DNA from: Chrysomallon squamiferum
Taxonomy: Eukaryota > Mollusca > Gastropoda > Neomphalida > Peltospiridae
Assembly (NCBI GenBank): GCA_012295275.1
Contig: CM022672.1
Span: forward strand, 20,028,894 to 20,092,893
Direction of reading: 5' to 3'
DNA: 64,000 nt
Shown: positions 38,201-51,517 of the stretch, in pieces
How positions within the stretch are numbered: the first letter of the stretch is position 1
Layout: each line of letters starts with the position of its first letter
Program-made: the position numbers and the translations under genes
The notes under the pieces: model-generated
Database searches by the model: none
What the model saw: the letters and a program-made list of their open reading frames with translations, nothing else
What the model was told of the DNA's origin: nothing

Positions 38201-41200
38201 TAAGTTTAAGAAAATAATAATAATAATAATAATATTAACAACAATCACACAGAATCTAACTGTTCATACAAAATAAATCTTATTTGTGGGTTTTTGCTAT
38301 TGTTATTATTTTTTTTATGTTTCTTTTTCATCTTGTAATTGTCAATATTTTATAGTCTTTTTGATACTTGATATGGAACAAAACAAACATTAATTACATT
38401 TGAAGATGAGATAAAGATCTAAATCAATTAGCTAACATAACAAAATAAACATTAAAAAACCAAACAAAATACAGAAAACAAATCATAAAGAAGAAAGAAT
38501 TGGTTCATTTCCTCCCTGAAGTCAAACTGTACTGTGTATTAAATCAAATCATCTGTTTTATTTGTTATAGTGGATAAAAAGAAAGAAAGAAAGAAACTCC
38601 TCCCAACCACTCCCCCAAAACAATCAAATCCAGAAGAAAAATAAGCTGAGAAAGAGAACCATACTGATTAAATTAAATACCACTGACAGTATAAATGATC
38701 CACCTGTTAGTCTTGAAGACAAAAATCAAGTACAAAAAGTTTTCATTACTTAACTGCCAGAAGTATAAGATTATGTTCTATATAAAGTTTGTAAGAGAAG
38801 CCTAAAACTGAATAATTTTATATTATAGTCATTATAGAGCTCATCACAGTTTTGTGAAATGATATATTTTGAAAGTCATAAATGTAAGTATGAAGATGAA
38901 TGGAAAAAAAGAATGTAAAATGAGACCTGAGTGACATAGAGTAGAGATAAAGCCTAACTTCTAAATGGTATTATACTGTAACTATTCTGAACCTTACTAT
39001 ATGATCTGAGTAGAATTCCAAACCATCAAGTGTTAGGTTTATGAATCATATTATATACCATTATAGTTTGAACAGAAGTCTCAACCTCCATAAGGAGTTA
39101 AATCACAAACTTCCTAAACTACTGTATTGTAGTTTGTAAGTTCTGTGCTTGGTAAGTAGATGGACAATTTTCCAAACCTAACCATTGGTTTCAGACAGAA
39201 GTCTAAACCTCTGTATGGACTCTGAAAGAAGTCAACACATCAGAAATATGTAATGTTATGGATATCCTAAACCTTCACTTAGTACTAGCTTAAGAACATT
39301 CTAAGCCTCACCATGTAGTTAGAAGCCTAAACCTTCCACATGATGGTGTTAGATTCTGAATGTCCTGAACTTCATAAAAACACTTTGCTGAAGAATTCTA
39401 AGGCTCAGTGATAAAACACTTGTGAGTAATAAGATCAGATCTTGCGTGTTGCCCACTCTGATAACCTGGTCATCAATGTCAGGAAGAAACTGAACAAGAT
39501 TACACTACACAATATTTGATTAAGACAAATCCTTGTAAATTAGTGACAGGCAGGCAAGATAAGACTGTATGAAGAGGAGATCTCTTCCAGTAGAAACCAA
39601 GTTGTTAAGTTTTATTGCAAAAGAAAGATGTGAGGAAAAAGAACTGCAGTGTATTAATTTGGAAACGACTGTGACACAGTTGTGTGTATGTGATGAACAA
39701 AAAGATGAGATTGTGGTCTATTTGTTCTGAGATTTGACTTCAAATAAAAAAAATGTTGATACAAACTGCAAAATTTATGGGAAAAAAATAATAAATAAAT
39801 ATAATAAATGAATAAATAAGTTAAAGAAAATAAATAAAAATAAATAAAAATAAAATAAAAATAAAAACAAAAACAAAGAGAAATAACAATAAAATATATT
39901 TACAAAAAAGAAAAGGAATAAAGAATACAAATACTTAGAAAAAAATATGTGTGTGTGTATGTGTTGCATATGTTATACATATAAAACTAAAAATTTGTAT
40001 TTAATAGTTTATCGTGATTTACAATTCACAATTCAAGTAATGTTTGACTCAGGGTAATTAAGATATGCAAAACTAACATAACAAACATAGCAAGTCCCTC
40101 ATTACAGTGGATATAACCTTCAAGTTGAATTATGTTTCATTATAAACAGATAAATATGGAGATTGTGTACTGCATGCTCTTCCTTTCACATCCACATGTT
40201 TACTAATGATAAAATGAAAATATCTCTGTTTGCAGAAAGAAAGGAAATAAATTTAAAAACAATTTTTTTTTTATCTAACAACTAACAAAAACTACCAAGT
40301 ATGTTTTCAATAAAATTAAACAGATAAAGGATACATACTTTTTAAAAAAGATGACTAAAGTTTTTAAAAAAAAGCTACTGTCATGTTGTTGATTTTCTAC
40401 CTCGCTAAACCTTTGAAATGGCTTTTAAATCAAAGTAAATGATCTGGAACAAATTTATACTGTGGCCTATAAATTGTCTGTAATTAGATGAAAAAAACAT
40501 TTAAAATGACACACATAAATTAACTAGTTGTCTGATATTAAATTAAACACAGACTTGCCCATTTGGCTTCAGCAGAAACTGCACTGAGATGTTCATTTTT
40601 ATGTAATTACTGTTTCGCACACTAAATGCACTATTTTGGGGATACCTAAATATATAAAAAATAAATTCTTTATTCAGATATTTAGTTTTATTTTATTACT
40701 TTGAAAGTTCAAATAAGAATGTAGTATCTATCACTGGTAAACACAAAACTTTTAGATTTTCATTTTTATTTAATTTCTTTGTGAGTTCCCATACAAAATC
40801 CAATAAAAATAAACTTTGAATATACATTTTTGTCAGGAACATTTTAGCCTTAAAGACAGTTTCTTAGATAAAATTTGAACAGTTAGGTTAAGTTAAATTG
40901 TTGTAGGGGTACAAACAACAATAACAATTTTGTTAAAAACAAAACTGAATTTGTTTTCTAATTTTTTTAATTTATTTATTTATACACTTTTTTTTTTTTT
41001 TTTTTTTTTGTGATATCTTAATTTAAATGTTGTTTACTTTAAGTATACAAATAAAGAATATCTGGTACAACAAATATTTATTTTAATGTATAAAAAATAA
41101 CCAAAATATTTAAAAATAAAATTCTTATGATTATGATAATAATGATAATAATAAATATTAACTGTTAAAAATACCATCCCCACAAAAACAAACCCAACAA

Positions 41201-41410
41201 AAAACCAAAACAAACCCACATAAACCCAACAAATATAAAATTGAATTACTAGTTATAACAATTTTTTTAAAGATAAAAATAAAGATGACATAAGAGCATT
41301 AAGCATAGCCTCCATGAGATGGACTGAATAAAAAGAGGGAGAAAAAAGAGAGAGAAAAAAAACGTAAAGAGAATAGGAAAACATATTAAAAGAGAAAGAA
41401 AAAGACATAG

Positions 41411-41494
<84 letters not shown>

Positions 41495-42611
41495 AACTGA
41501 ATAAGAAAGAAAAAGAAAGGCTCTTGAACAGAGTGGCCACTGTGTCATCTGAATGAATGGGTAATGAGAAACATAACAATCAGTGTAACTTAATTTCAGC
41601 TGCAGTGATCACTACAAACATTGCTCTGGCTGTCCTCAAGTGCTGTTAATAAGATGTTGGAATTGTGATGGTCAAATGGTCCCGATCAATCAGACACAAT
41701 TTGCTGGCAACACAATGGAAATAATAGCCAGAACCAAGCCCTCAATGAGGTTCACTGCCCACTCTGCACAAACAAGGCATCACGATCGGTTATCTTGTTA
41801 AGGTGATATTGGAAAAAATTGTTATAAATACACTGGCCCTGTCTTTTCCCTTGCAATTGGGCTGGACAGAAAAATTGCTCTTTGCATGAGTTGGAAATTG
41901 AAGTGACCATGTAGGTCTGAGCGATGGTGGGGTGAAATTTGCCATTAAGACAAACAACAGGATATTCAAACTAATATTGTGAAAGCGTGATGTATCGGCA
42001 GGATCAGTTTGCCAATATTTGTGTCCCTGGGCTGAATTCAATACAGATCTCGTTTCTGTGTGTTTTGTCCAAAGCCAAGACGGAGACTTATGTCATAAAC
42101 AAGATCTATCCTGTTATCCTATTCAATATTTTAACAAGACATCTGCAAACAGTACATGGCATTTTTCACCGAATATCATCTAACTGGTTTATATCTGTAA
42201 CTGAATCCGTATTTCATGCTGGCAAAATACAAGAAAAAGCTTAAAGCTATTCAGTGAATTTCTCTTCTGAAGTTTACATGGTATATATTATACAAGAAAA
42301 GAAAAAAAAAAAAAAAGAGAGGAAAAAGTCCTTTGAGCAATTTGCAGTGCAGAATACACAGAGAAAATTGTGTAACAACAAAAAGCATTAGTTGTCAATG
42401 TTTGGCAAAAAAAAAAAAAAAAAAAAACCCAGAAAGTGGAGTCAGATTTTCTGCACCTAACATGAAAAATGACAAAGTTCACTGTTGTCATAAATCTGCA
42501 AATACAGAAGGAGAGGAGGGTTAAAAAATACAACAAAAGCCACCCAAAAAGAACAAACAGATATATCACTGGCAGAATTACAACGTTTTAAACTGAATAA
42601 CCAAACAAACA

Positions 42612-42660
<49 letters not shown>

Positions 42661-44914
42661 AATAAATAAATAAATTAAAAACAATAAATAAATAAAAGTA
42701 AAAATGAAAAATAACTTAACTAAAAGATTTCTGAAAAGTGATCTGTATTAAACCTAATGATGAAATACCTGTAAATATCTTTTATTTAGGTTTTTTACTT
42801 CTTCAAAACTTTCAAATGTGTTATGTTAAAAAATATTTACATGATATTCTAGATTAAAACTTTTACAACTTTTAAACAGAAAGATTTTTTTTTTTTTTTA
42901 TCAGAAAAGACTTTAAAAAATTGCCATTAGAATACATAAATTTATTATGCACTAAACGATATATTTGTGTATGTATGTTTGTGCATGTGTTTGTGTGTGT
43001 GTATATGTGTATATGTATGTGTGTGTGTGTGTGATCTTTCTTTTCTTCTGTTTTACAAACACTGTGAAAAACGAAATATATACAACCCATCAGTTAGCAG
43101 AAAGTGATCTTTCAAAAGTACCTTCCCAGAGAATAAGAAATACTGCTAGCAGTGAGAAATAAACAGCCCAATGGGTGTATCAAGGACATTTTGATTTTGT
43201 GACTTATCACACAGCAATCCAAACCAGTCAACTAACTGTTGAGCAAATTGAATGAAAACCTATACATGCATTTCTGTATGAGATATTTTTGAAATACTGT
43301 CTTAGTTCTATGGCTAAGAATATATGATAATAAATTGCTAGACATTTCTCATGAAATTACAATAATGCCAATAAAACCCAATAAAATGATAATGTGGGCC
43401 AAAATAATAATCTAATAAAAATATATTTTAAAATAAAAATAGGTAAAGTTTTTATTATTATTACTTGTAATATATAATTTTTTTCTGACAAACCTTTTGT
43501 AAACTGTGACAAGATCATGGACATAGATGCTGAATTCTATAGAGTAATTATTTTAAACTAAGTAATGAGTAAAATAACTATAATGTATGTTTGAAATAAC
43601 AAGTTTTTGTTTTGCAAGCAAAATAATTATTTGTTGTAGAATTCTTAAAAAAAAAAAAAATAAATAAAAAAAATAATAGTAATTTTTTTTTTTTAAATAG
43701 TGTATTTAATGGTACAGAAGAAAAAACAATGAATTTATGTATTGTTTTATGTAAAATAGCTTTATTTTACAAGAGCAAACTATAAAAACTGCTGTCAGTC
43801 TGCAGCTGTGATGAGCAGTTTAAATCTACAATAAGACTGAACAAGTTCAATCTCATAAAATCAATTCATTTTATCATAGATATCATGGATTATGACAGTG
43901 GAAGAAAAATATAATTTAAAAAATAAATAATAAAGAAAAAAGCAAGGAATTGTCAAAAAAAAAAAAAAAAAGAGAAAAAAAGGAAAGAAAATAATAATAA
44001 TACTAATAATAATGAACTAAAGAAAAAAAGAAAGAATGAAAGATTAAAATCATAAAAAGTGTGAATATTTAGAATATTTGTAAACAAAGATAAAAATGCA
44101 GAAAGTGTGAATATTTAGAAAGTTCTTAGAGACATACACGTGTGGCTTGGTGCTGACATTAAAACATAATGAAAAAGAAATGAACTTGAGTTTAAAGATA
44201 ATGCTTATCTGTTGAAAATATTTCAGATCGCTGCTTGATGAAAAGTTACAAATTTGTTGCCAAGAAGAGTATCTCCTATGACGCTTTTTCTTTGAAAACT
44301 ATTTCTGCTTCTTTCTTTGACATCAAAGTTGTTTACTATCTGACAACAAACAGTTTTAAACTCAGATTGAGTATTTTCTGTTTTCTTTATGGTTTTGTTC
44401 TTGCAAAAATAAAACCCCAGTATTATAAATTAATGTAATTGTGTATGAAGAAACAAAACAACAAACAGTATATAAAATGCACTAAAAATAAAAATAAATT
44501 CAGTATGCTGTTTCCTTTTTTATTAAAGAACAAACTGGAATCTGTTGGATTATATTTAGTTTTAGGTAATGACCCAGAAGAAAAATATATTAATTAATAC
44601 GATTATTATTTCTGTTTATTATTTCATCAATGTCTGAATTCATTTGAATCAGTTTGAATAAATTTAAAATGTACTTTATTTTTGTCAATGAGTATCAGTT
44701 ATTATATATAAAAAATTAATTAATTAATATAATAATTAATAACTCGGTGTGAAAAAGTAAAGAAACATTTTATAATGACTCTCAATAAAGAGAGTTAGAC
44801 TGTAAGACAACATTTATTGAGTTTTGCCGATCCTTTTCAATAGAATAATATATATGCAGCAATCAGAATCATTGTTTGTTAGGAAATACTGGTATCTTTA
44901 TAATATTTTTATTA

Positions 44915-44946
<32 letters not shown>

Positions 44947-47900
44947 TTTTATTTTTTTTGCTTTCTACATATTTAAAAAAATATGAAACGTTTAGATAGA
45001 ACATTAAGTACAACCACTCTGTCTATTCATTTATCTCCTCTCTCCCTTTTCCTCACTTTCCTCTTCTTATACTATTTCATAATGAACATGTATTTATTTA
45101 TTGTCTGTGTATACTAAAATTAAAATTTATTAAAACAAACAAGTCATCTTCCATAATAATAACCTCCTGCAACAGGAAGCTCTTAGAACAATCTAAAATA
45201 CTTAGAGTCAGGGAAAAAAGAAAGAAAGAAAGAAAAAAAAAAGAATTAGAGAAGTGAAACCTTATTTAGCTGACTTTTATCAAAGCTATCACTTACTTAA
45301 GACACTAAAGAATTCAAACAAAATGAAGAGATAGGTGCTTCTGCAGACCCATTTACCTTCCAGCTGGTGTTTTCAGATTACTGTAGAATTTCTTGATTAT
45401 GGGCTGTTCTGATATTTTGAACCTGCTAAAATAAGTGCACAAAAAAATTCTGGCTTTGAGAGCAAGTGCTGTTAACACTTTTTGGTTATCATTGTTACTG
45501 CTTAAAACACCTTTGATTGTGCTTTTATTTAACTAAAAATTATTATATGCAAACATTTTATACATGGATTCTGATAGTCAATTTTAAAACAGTTTTGTTA
45601 AGAGAATAAAAAGACGATAAATGTTAGCAATTGTTCCATGTCATTGTTAAAAAGGAATACACCTTTGAACAGATTTATTTGTTTCTATGCCAGACATGTT
45701 TTAATACCAATAAAACATTCTAAGTATTATTTCTATCAGTTACAAACAGAATAAAACAAACATATGTATTTTGATTTAGTGTTTGCACAAAGTGGAGAAA
45801 GTAATTATTAAGGAAAGCTTTTATTTATTTATTTATTTATTTATTGTTTTATTTTAACTATTTCAGAATTTACATGTGCATAACATTAGTGTTAAATACA
45901 ACCTTGTTTGAACAAAAAAGAAGAAAAAAAAAAGAATTGTTTTTATTACCAGTGCTTGACAGCAAAATTTCCACAAATACATTTATCTGGATTCTGTAAC
46001 CTATGCTATTTCAACACATTGCATGTCTGGCTGTATTTGTTTGTTTTTTTATTAATGAGGATATCACTGCAAAGATCAAGTTAACAATTGTTTATTCAAT
46101 AAATAACTCAACAGGTTGCTAGCAATTGTCTTTCTTTTTAATCAAATAAACACATGTATGACAACAATAGGCAAATCATAACATGTTTTTTGTAATATTT
46201 AATTGCTGGGTTTTTTTTCTGCAAGATCTACATGGTAATGGACACTCTTAAAAGAGATATATTCAAACTAACTGGTGTACAAAACAAAAAGTAAAGGCAG
46301 GCTTGCCAAAGCATTCTTTTACTTACTGTAAAACAAATCTACAGGATGTTTTATGCTGACATTGCTTCCATGCATTACATGCAAGTATCAGGTTTCTGTA
46401 ACTGAAAGCACAGACCGTGATGGTTTCATTTGACAATACTACCTCCCAAGAATGATGTAAACCCATAAAGTAATTCTCTTCAGTAAGCTGTCCTGACAAA
46501 GGCAGTACAGTAAATGCTTCAATCAATTAAGCTAACTGAACAGAACATTATTTTTTTTTTTTTGTACTTTTCATTAAGAGTGTGTTAAATTAGATATCCA
46601 AGGTGGCACAAACAAATACATAATTAATAATGTAAACACTTTAAAATGTTGTTAATAAATGTAAGAAACCTAACTCAAAACAAAAGTTTTAATTAATTTG
46701 TTAACACACCTGTGCATACTCACTCACTGAAACAAGTACAAACAAACTCTGAACAGTCATCATTTTTACTTAATTTGTATAAATTCCATCCTGTATGAAG
46801 TGCTCGTAATCTTCCACTTCAGCAAGCAGGCCACACCTTCATTAAAATTAAAAGCCATTTGAAAGCAATAATGGAAATATATTCTCTATTAGCAAGCAAC
46901 CAAGGATATATAAATAAACATCTATGCCACTGATAATGCTGTCTATGGCCAGACAGCTTAAAAGCCGGAAGAGGCTGGGAAGGGACTGAAGAAATATACT
47001 CCACCATGGAAATAGCTCAGATCAGAAGATGACCATCTACCAAAACAACCGGTGGAGTGTTTATATTCACCAAAGAAAATAGACAGCCATTTGGATGAGA
47101 ATCAAACATCAAGATGGTAACAGACTTGGTTTTGAAAAGCAGGAAGTCACAATGGAAGTAAGTAAAAAGGACAGACTTACTGGTCAGAAAGTTTAAAAGT
47201 AATCATAACAGAGAGAGAGAGACTATTTTCAAGCAGTCAAATAATTTTATGTTTCTGGCAAATTACTTTCATGGAATGTGCAGTTAATGGAAGTCAAGTG
47301 ATTTCCTGGCAAAGAAAGAAAATGTTGGCTTCAGCTGAAGAAGATAAATTTTGTAAATAAGTTTTCAGATAGTGTGTAGGTTGAAACAGAAGTTACTTAG
47401 GTTTATCGATTGCATTTTTAACAGTAATGCCAAAATGTGTGTCAATATCTAATTCTGATTTAGAATAGTAAATCTTTCAACCATCCAACAGAATTTACAG
47501 TCTTCTTCTCATAAATGTTAAATTAATAAAAATCAGTTATAGATGTTTTCTACATAATGTTTCTTCCACCTTTTTAAGAAACTTTATCAAAAATATAAAA
47601 CAGTTGTTAAAAAAAAAAAAATGTATAATAAGTTTCTATTTAGGTTTTAAATGTTTTAAATATATAAACAACTAAATCAAACTGCTCACTATTAAATTCA
47701 TTACCTGGCTTGTAATGCATTACAGAAAATACATAATGAAATAAACAAAAATAAAAATATAAAAACAGATCTCCCAACTATTTCTTCACCAAAAAAAAAA
47801 AAAGAAACATTTTTGCTTTCTTAGAAATGAAAAGGTTAAAACTAATGATAAAAGTCTTGAAAAGATTTCAATGCAGAAGAGTAGTGCAGAATCTGCGTTA

Positions 47901-49165
47901 TTGAGTTGATTTTCCACAACATTAGCAATTTGTCAACAATGCTCTTAATATGTTTTTTTTTTTCTTAGAGTGCTGTCACAAACACTTGACTTCATGGAAG
48001 CCATGTTTCTTTCGGAAGTCTGCAATCTGCAGTGACATCATCAGCTTACAGAGTACAGAACTGCAGTTTAATCTTAAAATGTTTTTTTTCTTTTTCTTTT
48101 TTTTTAATCTTAGAGAAAAGCTTTCATAGAAATATCTAATGGACAGACAGTCAGGTTTGACTCAAAGTATCAGTGACGTTTTACAGATCCCAAGAACCAA
48201 GGGAAATCAATTCTTCTGAAAACGTGGCATTTTATTTTTTTTAAATTTATTTTTCCCCCTTTTCATTTTTTGTTTTATTTGAAAATATTTGGTTTCAATT
48301 ATTTTAGCATGCTTGAAGGAGTTAATAAATTACTCCTGATGTTTGTGTGCTTAATTTGTATTGTCATTCTTCATTAACAGTTGCTACAATTTGTTTTTAT
48401 TATTCTCTCCTTCTTCTTTTTCTTCCAGGATAAGGCTCACTGCTTAGGGAGCTGGTCTAAGATATAATTTTATTATCAATATTGTCAAGAGCTCCTGTTA
48501 AGGCATTTTCCATTCAAAAAAAAATGTTTGCCAAACAGTTTAACAAAGGTAATGGGACATTTTGGGAAGGTGTGAAGAATCTGTAAGATTAGCCTAAGGA
48601 ATAGATCAGATTTATTTTTTCACATATCAACTATGATACCTTGTTATTAATTTGTAAGATTAGCCAATGGAATAGACCAGATTTTTTTTTTTTTTTTTTT
48701 TTCACATATCAACTTTGATACTTAATACTCTTCAATATTAAAATGTTTTAAGATGTCATTACAGAAAGATTCCTTCATCTTGGCCATTCTTTTCCTTCTA
48801 GAGTCTGAAAAAGTTCAAATCAATAAGAATTAAACACCAGAACAAGCAGCCTGGGAGTCTGGCTAATTATTCTTCTATCTAACCGAGCAATTAATTCTGG
48901 CATTTGGGAATAGAAGGTGCAATTATGATGAGTAAACTCAGACAATTAGTCTTAGTAATAATATCTGAAACCCCCAGTATAAGCAAAACCTGGAACAAAC
49001 TTATCCTATTATAGTACCAGTCTATCCAGCACTAGTTACCAGCTAGTCTGAGACTATTAGCCTGATGATTGTACTGAATAAACCTATACCAACTTGTAAA
49101 TTAAATGCAATTAGGTCTCATGCTGCTGTCATACTTTAAAAAATAATAATAATAATAATGATAAA

Positions 49166-49198
<33 letters not shown>

Positions 49199-51465
49199 TT
49201 TACAGAAATCAATTTTATCAATCATTCTTTTGTTTTGCTTTGCACCAATTACCAATATTTGATAGAAGCACATTTTACAGCTTGTAATCAGTCATACATG
49301 TCATACAGTCTTTTGTGATGTATTGGTCTCCTTAGTAGACATTATTGACAGCAAGACAGAGAAATATTTGGATGTAATGTCAAAAGAAGATAGAGCCTGA
49401 AGACAACACAAAAATGACAATGTAAACAGGATTGGGCATAAAGCGATAAACTGTGTACTGGGTAGGGTTTACATTATTTTCCAAAGTCATGATAAAGGCA
49501 GTATGTTTCCAATCACTGCACTTATTAGTTACACACTGTATTTCTTTTATTTTATTCTTTTTCATACATGATTATAACTGAGAAGAATAGTGATCAAATC
49601 TGTAAGAAATAAATTTAAATAATGTAAAAGCCAGTATTTTATCATAATTAGTTATTTTCTTTTTATCTCTACATTTATTCAGCAGAACATGACTGCAATA
49701 ATTTATTTTTACTGGTGGCTTTTTTTACAAGTGCCATTTTGTTTCCTATGGCCCTATTCCCAGTTGTACAAAATATCATAATTTTATAATATTGTCTAAT
49801 CAAATTATTACTAAGTAAGTGTACTTATTATTTTAGTGTATTTATTTATTTATTTTATTTTTATAGTTTCTGTCACAGATCTGAAAATGGATATAGGTGT
49901 GGTATGTTTTCATCAGTATATATTAATGAATACAAATACCAACAAATATCTCCCTAAGTAAATTAATGATCTAAAAAAAGAAAAAGAAAAGGAAAATAAA
50001 GAAATATATATTTTTATAAAAAAAATTGAAAAGTGCATCTTTCAAAATAATTTTTGAATGGAGTAATATTAATAAAAAATAAAAAAAGAAGAAATATTTA
50101 TAACAATCCAAAAAATTAAATTATAAAAAAATTAAAAATAAAAATTTAAAAATAAAGAGGAAATCAAGTGCAAAGCTATGTAAAACCTGGATTGTAAGCT
50201 CGTACAATATCATGAAAAGATTGGATTTTAATTAAAGCAGGCCATTACTTCTGCACAACTGATTTTCGAGACATAAAAACAGCCTGATCTGTAACTGTTA
50301 GTCAGGGACGAATCGTTAAATGCCCCTGTCAACCCATTCCCTGTTTTTCGTTTATTACTTTCTACAACACTAACTTATTCTGAATAAGCCATCATGACTT
50401 TAAAACATATTTTTATGGAGATCCAACATCAAATATATTTTAACTGCAGAGTACGTGAAATTACTTGCTTGTTTTGCAGTACCAAAGCAAACCTTTATGA
50501 GAATGATCATTTAGAAATGAGCTTGAAAAACAGAGAAAGAGAAATTGAAAAAAAAAGGTGGGGCAAAATACCTGATGAAATTCCCATAGAGTCTGCTAAA
50601 TTTACTAGAAAATTAGTTACTGGAAAGAAACAACAGTGAATGGAGTGTACTCAGAGAACTATAAAGCTTGCAGAGACCTGCTATAGCAGTAATAGAAACT
50701 GCTGATCAAAGGCACCAATGTGACCAATCAATGATGCATGGTATTAAACACACTGCAGAGAGAAATGCCACCATTGTTGCTCTGCCAACCCTGTTTATCC
50801 AGATATTCTAAATCCATGTAAGTGAGGAGTATTGAAGACTAGAGAGCAGAAAATGCTATTTATAAAAGACAAGCAGTGAAATGGAGTTACCACAAAAAGA
50901 AAAGAGCTGATATTGGAAAAATCTTACAGTGTGCAGTGAATGACTTCAAAGTGGGGAGGACAGTGATCTGAGGCTGTGGTAAACAAATTGAATCTGGTCC
51001 TATTAGTAGATGAATAAACTCTCCTTACTGCACAAACATGACACCCTGCAGTCTTGCATTTTGCACAACCACGACACTCTGCAGTCTTGCATTTTGTTAA
51101 ATAACTGTTACATGTGATCAAGCAAAGCATCATTTGCAAACGTGACTCCCACCATATTAGTGACATCCGATGTTAATCTTCAGATATTCATTGCATAATA
51201 ATAGTAAGAAAAGAAATAACATTCAATCTTAAAAGAAAAGAAGAAAAGAAAGAAGAAAAAAGATTAAAAGAAGTGAAAAAAAAAGGGGGGATATATGTTC
51301 AAATAATGCAGTTTGTGAAACCATTATTTTTATTTTTTTTAAATGTTTATTACTTCAGAAACCACTGTTGCAAGGCTAAATACAGTTTTACATGACAAAT
51401 ATTTATAAATTAAAAAAGAAAAGAAACAATTAGTCTTTTTTGTTGCTAATGTAGTAAGTACATTA

Positions 51466-51517
<52 letters not shown>

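Noticed and set aside
41253-41579. Minus-strand ORFs rich in Ser-Leu
   Set aside because: They arise from the (AG)38 array read on the other strand; no protein evidence.
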